A stretch of DNA of 64,000 bases from Bombyx mori (GCF_030269925.1 NC_085133.1:3926001-3990000), one strand, 5' to 3'. Shown: positions 23,656-34,537, numbered from the stretch's first letter. Notes: generated from the sequence alone by a model not told the origin. Program-made: numbers and translations.

Positions 23656-24400
23656 GGAACTGAAAAAAAAACAACTAAATTCCTTTTACATACCTGTCTT
23701 CTTTATGTTCAAGGAGTCGGAAGTTTTTTAAATCAGAAACTAATCTAACTGTAGACACATCTATATTTAAACAGAAATTCCCATTCTCGTTAGCTCGCCG
23801 CACACCCCCTGCGCGGAACCAATAAACTGGGCAATAAAACAACACACGCGATTTAACAGTATGCCCATTGGTAAACATTGCAGCACGGATCATTTAAAAT
23901 GGTCTATTTAAAAGTGATGTAATGGAGTTTCTGTGAGTACGAGTATATCATCACGATAAACCCCACAAATTGTAGAGTTTATCATGTCACATACGAAACT
24001 AGAAGTGCGTGAACAAGAGGAGAACAAGGTGCTTTCTCTTTTTCTTGAATATCCTAAAACCTCTCAAAGAATATGACAGCAAAATATTTCTTTTTATTTA
24101 TTTTGTTCGCCTCGCGGATGGATCTGGACTACACGTGTGCATGTTGAGCATTCTGAATCCAACCCAGCCTTTAGGCTAAGTTAGTTTTGACATTCATTTT
24201 TTTTTATATTATTATTATTTTATTCGGAAATCGTAATTATTGTTTTTATTTCATTCTGGTATACTATATGAAACGTTATTGTTATTGATTGTAATAGAGA
24301 TGCAAAATCTGAAGTAAATGAAATAGGTAAATAGACTGCATTTTCACGAGGTACCTAATGTTTTATAGAATTGTTGTATTGATCTGTTGTATTGATTTTT
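23656..24400. other. intronic DNA, nothing recognised
   Basis: No supported coding or repeat feature. Confidence 0.45.
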
Positions 24401-24639
24401 ACTAGTGGTAGGACCTCTCGTGAGTTCACGCGGGTAGGTATCACCGCCCTGCCTATTTCTTCCGGGAAGCAGTAAGGCGTTTCGGTCTAAAGGGTAGGGC
24501 AGCCGCTGTAACTATACTGAGACCTCAGAGCTTATATCTCAAGGTGGATGGCGCACTTACGTTGTAGATGTCTATGGGCTCCAGTAAACACTTAACACCA
24601 TGCTGTGGGCTAGTCCACCCAACTAAGCAATAAAAAAAA
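24401..24639 (+). mobile_element. Bm1 SINE, 5'-truncated, sense
   Basis: actagtggtaggacctctcg to aactaagcaataaaaaaaat. It faces the antisense Bm1 at 24987 across a CpG-dense 350-bp spacer. Confidence 0.87.
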
Positions 24640-24986
24640 TAATCAAATAGTTCTTGTCCAGTCTCGGTGTGTAGATCCAAAGGCACGCGTCAGCAGAGCC
24701 GCTGCATTATCCGGTGTCGTTTTACGATCACATAAATCGGTGTTCGTCGTCAATTACTCGTAGTACGGTTTATTTTTGGACGTTTAATTGCCGTGCCCAT
24801 GCGTCGGCGACCGGCGACGAAGCGCTCGCACGCATATTTTAGCGCCGATACGTTTTTTATTCGATTTGATTCTTTGAGTTTTCGGTCGGCTTCGCATTGG
24901 GGAGGTGCGGTTTTTATTACACGTATAAAATCTGTGGATTTTAATAGAGAAATTATGTACGTCAATTTAATGGCAATAAGATAATC
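24640..24986. other. CpG-dense single-copy spacer
   Basis: Between two inverted Bm1 copies lies a segment with roughly 35 CpG in 300 bp (for example gcgtcggcgaccggcgacga), unlike the AT-rich intron around it. It has overlapping ORFs on both strands with no domain. A regulatory element or old exon is possible; nothing proves it. Confidence 0.35.
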
Positions 24987-25193
24987 TTTTTTTATTTATT
25001 GCTTAGATGGGTGGACTAGCTCACAGCTAAATGATGTTAAGTGGTTACTGGAGCCCATAGATATCTACGGCGTAAATGTCTGACCTTGAGATATAAATTC
25101 TAAGGTCTCAAGTATAGTCACAACGGCTGCCCCACCCTTTAAACCGAAACGTATTACTGCCCGCGCGGACTCACAAGAGGTCCTACCACCAGT
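24987..25193 (-). mobile_element. Bm1 SINE with internal deletion
   Basis: Poly-T, attgcttagatgggtggact, to gaggtcctaccaccagt. About 40 bp (the ttcacggcagaaatagg segment) are missing. Confidence 0.84.
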
Positions 25194-25201
25194 ACAAAAT
25201 C

Positions 25202-25347
25202 TTGAGTGGAGACCGCGAATTGGCAAACTGCAGGACGCTTTCAAGCTCGGTGGAGTGACGATCTATGTAGGGTGTCTGACAAAAACTGGGTGAGCGAAGC
25301 CGAGGATCGTCCACCAGGACTGCTATAGGATGATGATGATGATGATG
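25202..25347 (+). mobile_element. LINE 3' end with (GAT)n tail
   Basis: LEWRPRIGKL followed after a frameshift by remnants of the ...DDL...GEA-EDR pattern seen in the LINE at 7520, ending in gatgatgatgatgatgatg. Decayed. Confidence 0.55.
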
Positions 25348-26089
25348 AGAATTAAATACGAAACGTACTTAAACTATTACAAGTAAACTTCTTCTTTCTT
25401 CTTCCTAGCGTTTTCCCGATCTAGTGCCAAGGTCTGCTTTCCAACTTCAACTCCTCCACTTTGCCCGATCTTGGGCATTACTTTACCACTAAAATAAAGT
25501 ACAAGTAACGTAAAGAATCAAATAGCAAATTTTAAGGGACCATAGAGATTTGGGGAAGAATAAAAAAAAATGAAGCTACAAGATAATGATACATGATTGA
25601 CATGACTTATGCTGTCAGTACTTTTGACTGTTAATAGTTGAACCATTGTACCATGGTTCACTTGCGGACTAAGTAATAATAATAATGGTTGATTCTAAAT
25701 AAGTATCAGTTGAATGGAATATTTAAATGTTTTCAAATGATAAATATGTTTAATCATATATGTTTTTTTATTTGTTTTGGTATTTTTAAATATATTCAAA
25801 GATGCTAAGTACACAGTACAAGTACAAGTACAAATGGACTTTTTGTCTGAAATAAGTCATTTTCATACATTCATAAGCCACTACACGTGAAGCGTTTAAG
25901 ACGAAGGTTCGAGAACTGTTTCTCAGAGAGTTAGCAGAGTCATCTAATTGATAATATTTGTTTATATATGTATATATTTATATATATCTATATATTTATG
26001 TATATGTATTTATTTAAGTACTATGTATTATGTATGTTATATATACACATAATATATGTTTAAGTAATATCCCCTTCACACTACACCTA
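25348..26089. other. intronic DNA with TA-rich microsatellite
   Basis: Contains a long alternating TATA/TATG-like stretch at about 25958-26060. Nothing coding. Confidence 0.5.
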
Positions 26090-26203
26090 CCAAGCTTCAT
26101 CTCTGCACTCCCCTAAGGTAGTCTGTTAGAGAATGCCTATGGCATTAAGTCCGCCTTTATACTTTCTAGTATAAGAAGTTATAAATAAATAAATAAATAA
26201 GCA
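26090..26203 (+). mobile_element. LINE 3' UTR end with (TAAA)n tail
   Basis: gagaatgcctatggcattaa, gtccgcctttatactttcta, then ataaataaataaataa, resembling a common lepidopteran LINE tail. No coding part retained. Confidence 0.5.
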
Positions 26204-26635
26204 TATTGTGGGCATTTCAAACGATCGCAGTCAAGTATTGAGTACCTTTTTTACTTTACCAAATTATACAAATAGAAGATTCAAAGCTACAAATACCTAG
26301 TATTCTTTTTTTATGTCAAAAGAAAATACCCAACATATTTCATTTAAGGTAAAAGCACTAATGCTAGACACTTTAAGGACAAATCAAACTTCATTCTCAG
26401 TTATCAAATGTATTTATCAAAAATTATATTAAATCTTTTTTTTTACTGTTAGAGCAACATTTAGAGATCAATTTTTTCATATAAAATATATCAATACTGT
26501 TGTAGTTTCTACAAAAAATTACAAACTTGTTAGTTTTGCCATAGACACTAAAAGATGACAGCATCGAAAATCAAATCCACCAAAAATTGACATCAGTTAG
26601 CACTAATAATAGACACGACTTTAACGTTAGTTTTA

Positions 26636-26898
26636 TTATAAACAATTATAATCAATCTTAAGATCATCAACTATTTTCTTAACGCTATCTTGTAAATTAT
26701 CTTTTCCTATTGGAAACCCTTGTTTGACCATAGCTTTTACCCATGTTACGAGTATTTTTTCTATATATTCGGTTAAATAACAACTTCTTCCCATTTTACG
26801 CATAATAGGTGTCTTTCCCTTGACTTTATTTAATAAAATTACTCGTGGAACTCCAAATTTCTTTGCCGCAGTAGCTGTCGGAACGCCCCGCCTCATAC
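26636..26898 (-). pseudogene. Tigger-like transposase, second N-terminal piece
   Basis: Continues the previous piece beyond the LINE: RRGVPTATAAKKFGVPRV (second half of the psq HTH), then LLNKVKGKTPIMRKMGRS and YLTEYIEKILVTWVKAM, the start of a CENP-B-type domain. It stops after DDLKIDYNCL. The ORF's apparent first 17 residues are antisense LINE. The catalytic domain is absent, so it is not functional as a transposase. Confidence 0.8.
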
Positions 26899-27700
26899 CC
26901 TGGACCAGGAAGGTCAAGTACTTGGGAGTCACCCTGGATGCATCCATGACATTCCGCCCACATATAAAATCAGTCCGCGACCGTGCCGCTTTTATTCTCG
27001 GCAGACTCTACCCCATGATCTGTAAGCGGAGTAAAATGTCCCTTCGGAACAAGGTGACACTTTACAAAGCTTACATAAGGCCGGTCATGACTTACGCGAG
27101 TGTGGTGTTTGCTCACGCGGCCCGCACACACATAGACACCCTCCAATACGTACAATCTCGTTTTTGCAAGTTAGCAGTCGGAGCCCCGTGGTTCGTGAGG
27201 AACGTCAACTTACACAACGACTTGGACCTCGAATCAATACAGAAATACATGAAGTCCGCGTCGGAACGTTACTTCGATAAGGCAATGCGTCATGGTAATC
27301 GCCTTATCGTTGCCGCCGTTGACTACTCCCCGAATCCTGACCATGCAGGAGCCAGTCACCGTCGTCGCCCTAGACACCTTACGGATCCATCAGATCCAAT
27401 AACCCTTGCATTAGACGTCTTCCGCTTTAACACTAGGAGTAGAGATCCCGGTAATCGTACTCGTCGAACTCGGCAAAGAGTTCGACGTGCAACCTAACCT
27501 AAGCATCAGCCCGTTGAGTTTCTCGCCGGATCTTCTCAGCGGGTCGCGATCCCGATTCGGTAGTAGATTCATTCGCGAAGCAGCTACTCTTGAGTTGTTA
27601 GGTCTCCCTTGGAGGCGCTCGGGTAGCTGTTAGCAAATCCCGCCCCTTCTGTCCTTGTGAAACTGGAAAGGCCTCAGGGCCACCAGTAAACCCTCAAACA
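26899..27700 (+). mobile_element. BMC1/L1Bm-type LINE, 5'-truncated, inside the Tigger-like element
   Basis: An open frame to 27497 encodes the end of the RT ORF: VKYLGVTLDASMTFRPHIK, LYKAYIRPVMTYASVVFAHA, GAPWFVRNVNLHNDL, MKSASERYFDKAMRH and a basic tail NRTRRTRQRVRRAT. The 3' UTR follows (gagtttctcgccggatcttc ... gccaccagtaaaccc). KYLGV and the Y-x-x-x-I-R-P-V-M-Y region are the thumb and post-core blocks of jockey-like LINE RTs. It is the best-preserved LINE here, with no stop in about 200 codons, but the catalytic YxDD part lies beyond its truncated 5' end. Confidence 0.85.
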
Positions 27701-27772
27701 TATACATTCTTTTATGGCTTCTTCAATATTTGCTTCAGAGTATTGAAACATCTGACCCTTTACTGGCGGCAT
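27701..27772 (-). pseudogene. Tigger-like transposase, first N-terminal piece
   Basis: From ATG (complement of 27770-27772) reads MPPVKGQMFQYSEANIEEAI then KECI, the typical Y-S-E-x-N-(I/L)-E-E-A-I start of psq-type helix-turn-helix transposases. It runs into the LINE insertion at about 27700. Confidence 0.72.
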
Positions 27773-28418
27773 CGTGCTCGAAACTTAAGCTGAAATTAAT
27801 TGACACTAATAGTTGACATCTAGTATACCCTAATAGTTGACACTGTCTTCGTTTAGTTAGGCTCGTGTAAAATGAACGAAACTCAGATTGAAACTTTTGT
27901 TTTACAACATAAAGGCTGAATTTGAAGAAAATTAAGCTAACAAATTCAGTTCGATGTAACCCTAGTAGAAGACACACGTGTCATCTTTTAGGTTTTGATT
28001 CATTTTTGGTACTAATAGTAAACACCACTTAAAATTTGTACAAAAACAAACCAAAATAACAAGGAAATGATCCTAATAAATCAATAATTTCATACATTTA
28101 TAATATCGAAACCAACAGTAGCCAATAATTATAAATTTATGACAAAATCACACCTGTTAAAAGTCAGATGGCTTAAGGAAAACGCTAAGAATTACGCGCA
28201 AAACGTCAACCTGCTCACATTGTTTGTTGTCAACTGATTACATTTTGAATTTTGCTTCTAACACTGTACGCAAGCTTTTGAGAATGTATCATAGATGGTA
28301 CTAGGTGTCTTTAACATCAATAGCAATGTTATTTAAGTGTTTAGTTTCCTTATTAGAATATTTTTTTTTTAAAGTGTCATCTTTTAGTTCAATGTCCAGC
28401 ATTAGTGCTTTTACCTTA

Positions 28419-28825
28419 GTTGATTTAAGGACAAGACGCCAGTAATTATGACACAACGTCCCACAAATGTAAAACGTTTATCTAACTAAATACGATTTAT
28501 CTATGAAGGGACACGAGTTGAATACTTCAAATATTAGCTTCCGTGGCTTATCATACGTTGGAGACGTCGCCTTAATACCTCTGTTCACTACGAGCTTTAT
28601 TAACTTACTCAGTTGAGGCGCCGGTGTTTTGAAAGAATCGAAAAACCGCTCCAACATAAAAAGATTCAGAATGTAAATAATTGTGAAATTTACTTTCTTT
28701 TATTGTACCGAATTTGTGGATGAGCTTACACACCTGGTCGCGTTCTTGTGTTATTTAGTCTTGACGAAGTTTTAATACAGATCTTGGGGTTTATTCTAAG
28801 CCCTATTAATAAACCTTGGATTATA
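28419..28825. other. intronic DNA, nothing recognised
   Basis: No supported feature. Confidence 0.45.
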
Positions 28826-29231
28826 TCTATATATTAATACGTGAAGCAAAAACTTTGTATCCCTTTTTACGAAAATTGCGCGGACGGAGGAGTATGAAAT
28901 TTTTCACACTTATAGAGAATATAGAGAAGAAGTGCACAATGCTAATATTTTTTTTAAATAATGCATAAAAGATACATTAAATCAATAAAGAAAACATTAC
29001 ACACATGGTAGCATGTATTTGACGCAACACGCATGCATACTATTTATTGAATGTCAAACTTTTGTTCTTGACGTCTGGGGTAAAATTGAGAATAGATTAA
29101 ATATTGTTTGCCTTTATTAATATTTTTCTATAGTGTATTCTTGGCGTTGAAAATACAATCGTAATAGTGTAAAAACTTACAATTCCAATTACATAATTAT
29201 AGTCGAATTTCGACTACTGCGGGACCTCTAG
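28826..29231 (+). mobile_element. Helitron family B
   Basis: TCTATATATTAATACGTGAAG to gactactgcgggacctCTAG, with hairpin gtcgaatttcgac. Full length with small deletions. Confidence 0.83.
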
Positions 29232-29320
29232 TATGTATAGATATATATAAAAGAATAGTTGCAGTGTGTTGCTTATTTGTAAAAGAAGGTTTTTAAAACG
29301 CATCGAGTCACTAAGTACTA

Positions 29321-29454
29321 TTTTTTATTGCTTAGATGCCTTAACGACCTCATGGCAGACATGGTATTAGTTGTCTTCCGAAACCCATAGACGTCAACTT
29401 CATAACTACCGCCAACAACTTTGAGACATGAATTCTAAGTGTCAGTTCTATAGT
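29321..29454 (-). mobile_element. diverged Bm1-like tail
   Basis: tttattgcttagatgccttaacgacc...aacccatagacgtcaact...gagacatgaattctaagtgtcag follows the Bm1 tail at low identity; an old copy or a related SINE. Confidence 0.55.
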
Positions 29455-29652
29455 AAGTCGTCGTGGCCTAAAGGATAAGACGTCCGGTGCTTTCGTATCT
29501 AGCGATGCAACGGTGTTCGGATCCCGCAGGCGGGTACCAATTTTTCTAATGAAGTACGTACTTAACAAATGTTCACTATTGACTTCCACGGTGAAGGAAT
29601 AACATCGTGTAATAATAATCAAACTCGACATTTTTTTAATTTACGTAATTAT
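29455..29652 (+). mobile_element. Bm1 tRNA-like head, sense
   Basis: gtcgtcgtggcctaaaggat (A-box region), ggtgttcggatcccg (B box), then ttgacttccacggtgaagg and ttacgtaatt. It breaks off where the antisense Bm1 tail begins. Confidence 0.82.
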
Positions 29653-29653
29653 A

Positions 29654-29869
29654 GTTTTTTTTATTGCTTAGATGGGTGGACGAGCTGTTAAGTGGTTACT
29701 GGAGCCCATAGACATCTACGACGTAAATGCACTACCCACCTTGAGATATAAGTTCTAAGGTCTCAGTATAGTTACAATTCAAACCGAAACGCATTAATGC
29801 TTCACGGCGGAAATAGGTAGGATCGTGGTACCTACTCGCACGGGCTCACAACATGCCCTGCCGCCAATA
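29654..29869 (-). mobile_element. Bm1 SINE tail, antisense, joined to a sense head
   Basis: ttttttattgcttagatggg to acatgccctgccgccaata, with a deletion in the tail and one in the body. With the preceding sense head it forms an inverted chimera. Confidence 0.8.
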
Positions 29870-30118
29870 ACTTACAATATTAGCTGCTTAGTTTGAATCT
29901 TTTGGGATACATTGTCATAGTCAAACTAATATCTGCTATTCAATTTTTGGAAGATTACAAATAAAGATATTATTAAACTATTGATTATTTTATACCTAAA
30001 AATAAAGTAACATATGACACATGTGTTTTTATGTAAACTGGAGGTCCCGCGGTAGTCGAAATTCAACTATAATCAATTGGAATTGTAAGTTTGTACACTA
30101 TTGTGATTGTATTTTATA

Positions 30119-31042
30119 CAGGGTGGCCCATAAGTCCTTTGATATGAAAAAAAATTATTAAAATAAAACTAACTACATTATGAATTAAATTTTTATTTAC
30201 ATAAAAAGCTTAAAAAACGGGAATTATTTTTTGAAAATAACATCTCCTAAATGTAATCCGTTGCGATCACGGCACTCTTGCAAACGACGTCTAAAATTGT
30301 CGATGACTGCGCGGCACGTCACTGCTGAAATGCTTGTCATTTCTCTGCGGATGTTTTCTTTTAGGGCCTCAATTGACCGCGGGTTTGTGTCGTATACTTT
30401 AGCCTTAAGGTAGCCCCACAAAAAAAAATCCATCGGGGTCAGATCTGGACTACGTGGAGGCCAGGAAATGTCTCCTCTCTTAGAGATAACTTTGCCAGGA
30501 AAAAGTTGACGGATAACGGGCATAGCAGTGTTAGAGGTGTGAGAAGTGGCCCCATCCTGTTGAAACCACGTCCTGGCATTAAAGCCTGAAAAGTTTTGCA
30601 ATTCTGGTATGAAAAACTCTTCGATCATAGCCACATATCGCTCCGACGTAACAGTAACAGATTTTCGCGAATAGACTGTGTCACTGTGTCTATGTTTTGT
30701 TCCGTACGTGACGTCCTTGGGCGACCCAACCGCGGTTTATCTAACGTCGAACCGGTCTCCTCGAACTTAGCAACCCAGTTCTTAATCGTTTGAAGAGTTG
30801 GAGTGTCGTCAAAGTTGTGTAAACCTTTGTGTTCTCGAAATTTACGCCGCGCAACGGTTGCCGAATTGTCGTTTTTATAAAACTCGCGCACACAAAACGC
30901 ACGGTCCGCTCCGGTAAAACGCTCCATCGCGACTAAATTCCCAGAAACCGAAGTTACTCCCCCCGCTTCCCCTGCACCTCTCACGCGCGCCCTGTTCGTT
31001 TTATTCAAATTTTACTTTTCAAAGGACTTATGGGCCACCCTG
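30119..31042 (-). mobile_element. mariner-like element, 924 bp, internally deleted
   Basis: Perfect 24-bp TIRs beginning CAGGGTGGCCCATAAGTCCT at both ends, flanked by TA (30117-30118 and 31043-31044). It contains two blocks of a transposase on -, with the centre missing. The intact TIRs suggest it could have been mobilised in trans. Confidence 0.9.
30224..30927 (-). pseudogene. mariner-like transposase, deletion derivative
   Basis: The N part (30927 down to about 30656) reads MERFTGADRAFCVREFYKN, then TLQTIKNWVAKFEETGS and LGRPRTSRTEQNIDTV: the paired helix-turn-helix DNA-binding region with the GRPR linker. It then shifts frame into VTVTSERYVAMIEEFFIPEL, so the first catalytic Asp region is gone. 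The C part retains FQQDGATSHTS and PPRSPDLTPMDFFLWGYLK, the second and third DDD residues with 36 residues between them by my count. An alternative upstream Met at 31008 belongs to the element's 5' sequence. Not functional. The family is the Tc1/mariner superfamily with a DD(x)D triad; I cannot name the subfamily. Confidence 0.85.
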
Positions 31043-31563
31043 TACTTCTATAATCACAAATTTCGCCAAGACTACACTATAAAAAATCTTAACAAAGACA
31101 GACAATATTTAATCTATTCTCAATTTGACAACATACGTCAAGAATAAAAGTTTGACATTAAATAGTATTCATGCGTGTGTGCGTCAAATACATGGTATGT
31201 TGTGTGTGTAATGTTTTCTTTATTGATTTAACATATCTTTTATCCATTATTTTTAAAAAATATTAGCATTGTGCACTTCTTCTCTATATTCTCTATAAGT
31301 GTGGAAAATTTCATACTCCTTCGACCACGCAATTTTCGTAAAAGGGGATACAAAGTTTTTGCTTCACGTATTATAATATATGTAAATAAATTTTGAAGTT
31401 TCAAAAAGTAACCCTAAAGGACATATTGAAGTTTCAATTGCATTCTCTCAGGGCTGTCCCACCCCTCAAACGCCATCATTCGCATCAATTCTTACTGCTG
31501 ATATAAGCAGAATAGTTGTAACCACCGGTGCGTTTATAATAGGTAAAATTGTACATTGAAAAT

Positions 31564-31774
31564 CACTACATAGTATAAAACAAAGTCGCTTTCTCTGTCC
31601 CTATATCCATATGTATGCTTAAATCTTTAAAACTACGCAACGGATTTTGATGCGGTTTTCTTTAATAGATAGAGTGATTGAAGAGGAAGGTTTATATGTA
31701 TATTAACATCCATTAAATAGTGGAGAAATCAATAATAAATTAGTTTCCGAAGCGAAGCAAGGGCGGGTCGCTAG
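31564..31774 (+). mobile_element. Helitron family C, non-autonomous
   Basis: aaaacaaagtcgctttctctg, aaactacgcaacggattttg, gaagaggaaggtttatatg and the end cgaagcaagggcgggtcgCTAG (31771-31774). It directly abuts a family A copy on its right. The 5' border is approximate. Confidence 0.68.
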
Positions 31775-32070
31775 TCTAGATATACATATATAAAAATGAA
31801 TTGCTGTTCGTTAGTCTCGCTAAAACTCGAGAACGGCTGGGCCGATTTGGCTAATTTTAGTCTTCAATTATTTGTGGAAGTCCAGAGAAGGTTCAAAAGG
31901 TAGATAAATATGAAAATGCTCGGAATTAAATAAAAATAACAATTTTGTTTTCCCTTTGATGTGTCCCCCGTCGGACCGATTCCTTTTGTTTGTTTCAAGT
32001 TTATTTTATACAAAAGTTTAGGTCTTTTATTTATCGATTGAGGCACTACGAAGTCTGCCGGGTCAGCTAG
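31775..32070 (+). mobile_element. Helitron family A
   Basis: TCTAGATATACATATATAAAAATGAATTG to cgaagtctgccgggtcagCTAG (32067-32070). Inserted immediately after the CTAG|T end of the family C copy. The ORF on - at 31864-32046 is a shadow of this element. Confidence 0.84.
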
Positions 32071-32299
32071 TCTTAAATATAAATGTTGTTATGAAAACGT
32101 GTGAATGCAATAAAACAATGAATCCTTAATTTAAATTACTGTTACAATTGCGGCTTATAAAAAAATTCAACAACGAAAACACGGTTACGCTGCAAATTAC
32201 AGTAGCTCGTAGTCTTAAGAGACAAATCCTTATTAATTCAGCCTTGCGAGTATATTCCGCTTATTTCTATTCATTAATTCGTTTATTAGCACACGCGTC
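32071..32299 (+). repeat. 229-bp flank, copy 2 of a dispersed duplicate
   Basis: Counterpart of 15683-15911 (see there). The two copies diverge abruptly after cacacgcgtc. Confidence 0.85.
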
Positions 32300-32708
32300 G
32301 ATAAAATAGAAAAATAATAAACGTCAGATTAGGAAAAACGCAAAAAATATATATTCGTATTTCAATTCCAGAGCTAAACAGTCGACCCGACCCGTTGACT
32401 CATGGTCTTGAACAAATGTTATCTGTCTTCTTTTGTTTGTTTCTCGAATATCATACTAGGGATACCGACCAGGGTTCGGAGAGCCCCTTCGTCCCCGCAC
32501 CCCGCTCTCGAACAGACGTCCGAGGGGAATCTCTTTCATCCTCCAGAGCTTCACACAGACTGGCCTTTATTTCTGTGGCTATTACGTCTCGCCTTGGATT
32601 TGAAGTGATTTTTTACGGTACTTCTAAAGGAAATTACATTAAGTTTCTTCGGGTCGTTCTCACAAATCAGATTTACGATATACGTCATATTTGCCTTATT
32701 ACAGTTAA
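32300..32708. other. intronic DNA, unassigned
   Basis: GC-richer centre (32.4-32.6 kb) with overlapping ORFs but no domain. Confidence 0.4.
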
Positions 32709-33159
32709 CTAGTGGTCCCGTAGTAGTCGAAATTCGACTATAATTAATTGAAATTATAAGTTTGAACATTATTATGGTTCCATTGTCAAAGACAATTTAT
32801 TATACTTCTATAATCACAGATTTCGCCAAGACTACACTTTAGACAAATATTAACAAAGACAAACAATATTTAATCTATTCTCAATTTGACAGACTAACTG
32901 ACATGCTGCAAAGAAAAGTTTGACAATAAACAAATATGTAGTATGCATGCGTGTGTGTGTCAAATACATGGTAGTATGTGTAATGTTTTCTTAATTGATT
33001 TAATGTATCTTTTATGCATTATTTAAAAAAAAATATTAGCATTGTGCACTTCTTCTCTATAATCTCTAAAAGTGTGGAAAATTTCACACTCCTCCGTTCG
33101 CACAATTTTCGTAAAAAGGGATAGCTACAAAGTTTTTGTTTCACGTATTAATATATAGA
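32709..33159 (-). mobile_element. Helitron family B
   Basis: ctagtggtcccgtagtagtc with hairpin gtcgaaattcgac at the left, acgtattaatatatagat at the right; a somewhat longer variant with small insertions. Confidence 0.82.
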
Positions 33160-33605
33160 TAAATCATATATGAATATTATTCGTAACAAGAGGTAAAAGT
33201 TTGAGCGATATATAATGGACGAAGTCCATCTCGTTTAGCTGGTCTACCTAAACAAACTTTGTATGTAATCAATTGAAAACAGACAGATTTATAACAAATA
33301 TATTATATATGTATTTAATTTATAGTACCATTAAATAATGTTGATAGCACACTATGACGTGAGACAGTTTTTCATACAAGACACTATTGTTTGTTATCAG
33401 TACGGCTATTTTAAGTAAAGAGTCGTAAGTAATTTGAATCGTTTCATTTTATCATTGAAACATAAATAAATATCATCACTAACTGGATCTTGTTGTTTAT
33501 TTCTTTTGCTAACGTAAGATTAGCATTGCGTAAGGAAATTAGACGTTATTGTGATTTGTACAAGATTATTTTTCCGATGACAACGATATGTTACGTTTAT
33601 TGACT
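33160..33605. other. intronic DNA, nothing recognised
   Basis: AT-rich; no supported feature. Confidence 0.5.
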
Positions 33606-33765
33606 TTTTTCCTGTCTGATCGCTGGCAGCCTAAGAAGCTATTACTCGCGGACCGGTAAGTGAGCTCACAGATTCAACCTGAGAGAATTTGCTAACACTA
33701 GCCGTAGCAAGAGTAGTGCCTCGCTGAATCTACCCCTGGATTAGCTGACTAGAGAAAGATAACCC
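33606..33765 (-). mobile_element. LINE 3' end, family X2
   Basis: ggcagcctaagaagctatta, gtgagctcacagattcaacc, tgctaacactagccgtagca, cgctgaatctacccctgg: complement of the X2 type seen at 7.8 kb. Confidence 0.6.
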
Positions 33766-34330
33766 ACGTGTTTATTGTTAAGCAATTAATAAACACAAAT
33801 TGTTATTTCAATCAGATTATCTAACACCTGCGATCCTCTTATCTTGAAGATGGAAACCCAAGTCAAACAAACTGTCTGGCTTCATGAAATTGTATTCGTT
33901 CTGAGTGTAATGAAACTCAAATTAAAAAAATATATATTATACAAAAATAGACTCATCTCATCTCGTTTCATGCCATGTTTCATATTAATCAACTTCATTT
34001 CATTTCACTTCATATTTTTCATATAAAAACATGTATATAAAAGATTAGGCTGTATGGTATGACACCTTTGCCTTTCCAGTTGGAACAATTAAACTACTAC
34101 TACTACAAAAAGAGACGGTACTTAGCACAATATTCTAATGTCGACGAATAGCTCCTTAGTCGTCCGTGTCCACGGAAATTATTATAAACTCTCCGAAACT
34201 TCGTAAATAACATATAATGACCGTAAAAACTCGAGATTAAATAGTAAAAGTCGTTGTAATTTTTATTTTAGCCCAAAGTCTGAGATCGGCTCCACAGGCT
34301 TCCTCATTACCTGAAGTAAACTTTTAAACC
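33766..34330. other. intronic DNA
   Basis: Contains a short (CTA)n at about 34095 that may be the tail of a lost LINE. No gene supported. Confidence 0.45.
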
Positions 34331-34333
34331 ATA

Positions 34334-34530
34334 GACACAGCCCACTCTTCTCGGATTTTCTTGCCGGATCTTCTCAGTCGGTCGCGTTTCCGATCCGGTG
34401 GTAGATTCTGCGAAGCACGGCTCTTCCTAGGGTTCGTGTCAGCAACGTCATCAGGTTTGATCCCCGTGAGCTCACCTAATAGCTAAGGCGACGCTGATAT
34501 AGCCTCTCAAGGCTATCAACTTAGGTAGGA
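34334..34530 (+). mobile_element. LINE 3' end, family X1, copy 1 of a tandem pair
   Basis: tgccggatcttctcagtcgg, ggtggtagattctgcgaagc ... agcctctcaaggctatcaac and an A-rich tail. Confidence 0.72.
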
Positions 34531-34537
34531 AAAGAAA

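Larger units (their letters stand above)
26347..28416 (-). mobile_element. pogo/Tigger-like DNA transposon, internally deleted
   Basis: 24-bp terminal inverted repeats (AGGTAAAAGCACTAATGCT... at 26347-26370; complement at 28393-28416) with one mismatch, flanked by TA at 26345-26346 and 28417-28418. Inside are several copies of an ACTAATAGTTGACA-like motif close in sequence to the TIR. The transposase gene on - keeps only the N-terminal psq/CENP-B-like DNA-binding part and is split by a LINE. Most of the DDE domain is missing. Confidence 0.82.
30038..31380 (-). mobile_element. Helitron family B, split by a mariner-like element
   Basis: The 3' part (30038-30116) has the hairpin region gtcgaaattcaac; the remainder resumes at 31045 (cttctataatcacaaatttcgcc) and runs to acgtattataatatatg. 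Together they make a normal-length copy interrupted by the 924-bp element at a TA site. Confidence 0.82.

Noticed and set aside
29455..29540. Possible tRNA gene
   Set aside because: It is the tRNA-like head of Bm1, lacking a paired acceptor stem and followed by the SINE body.
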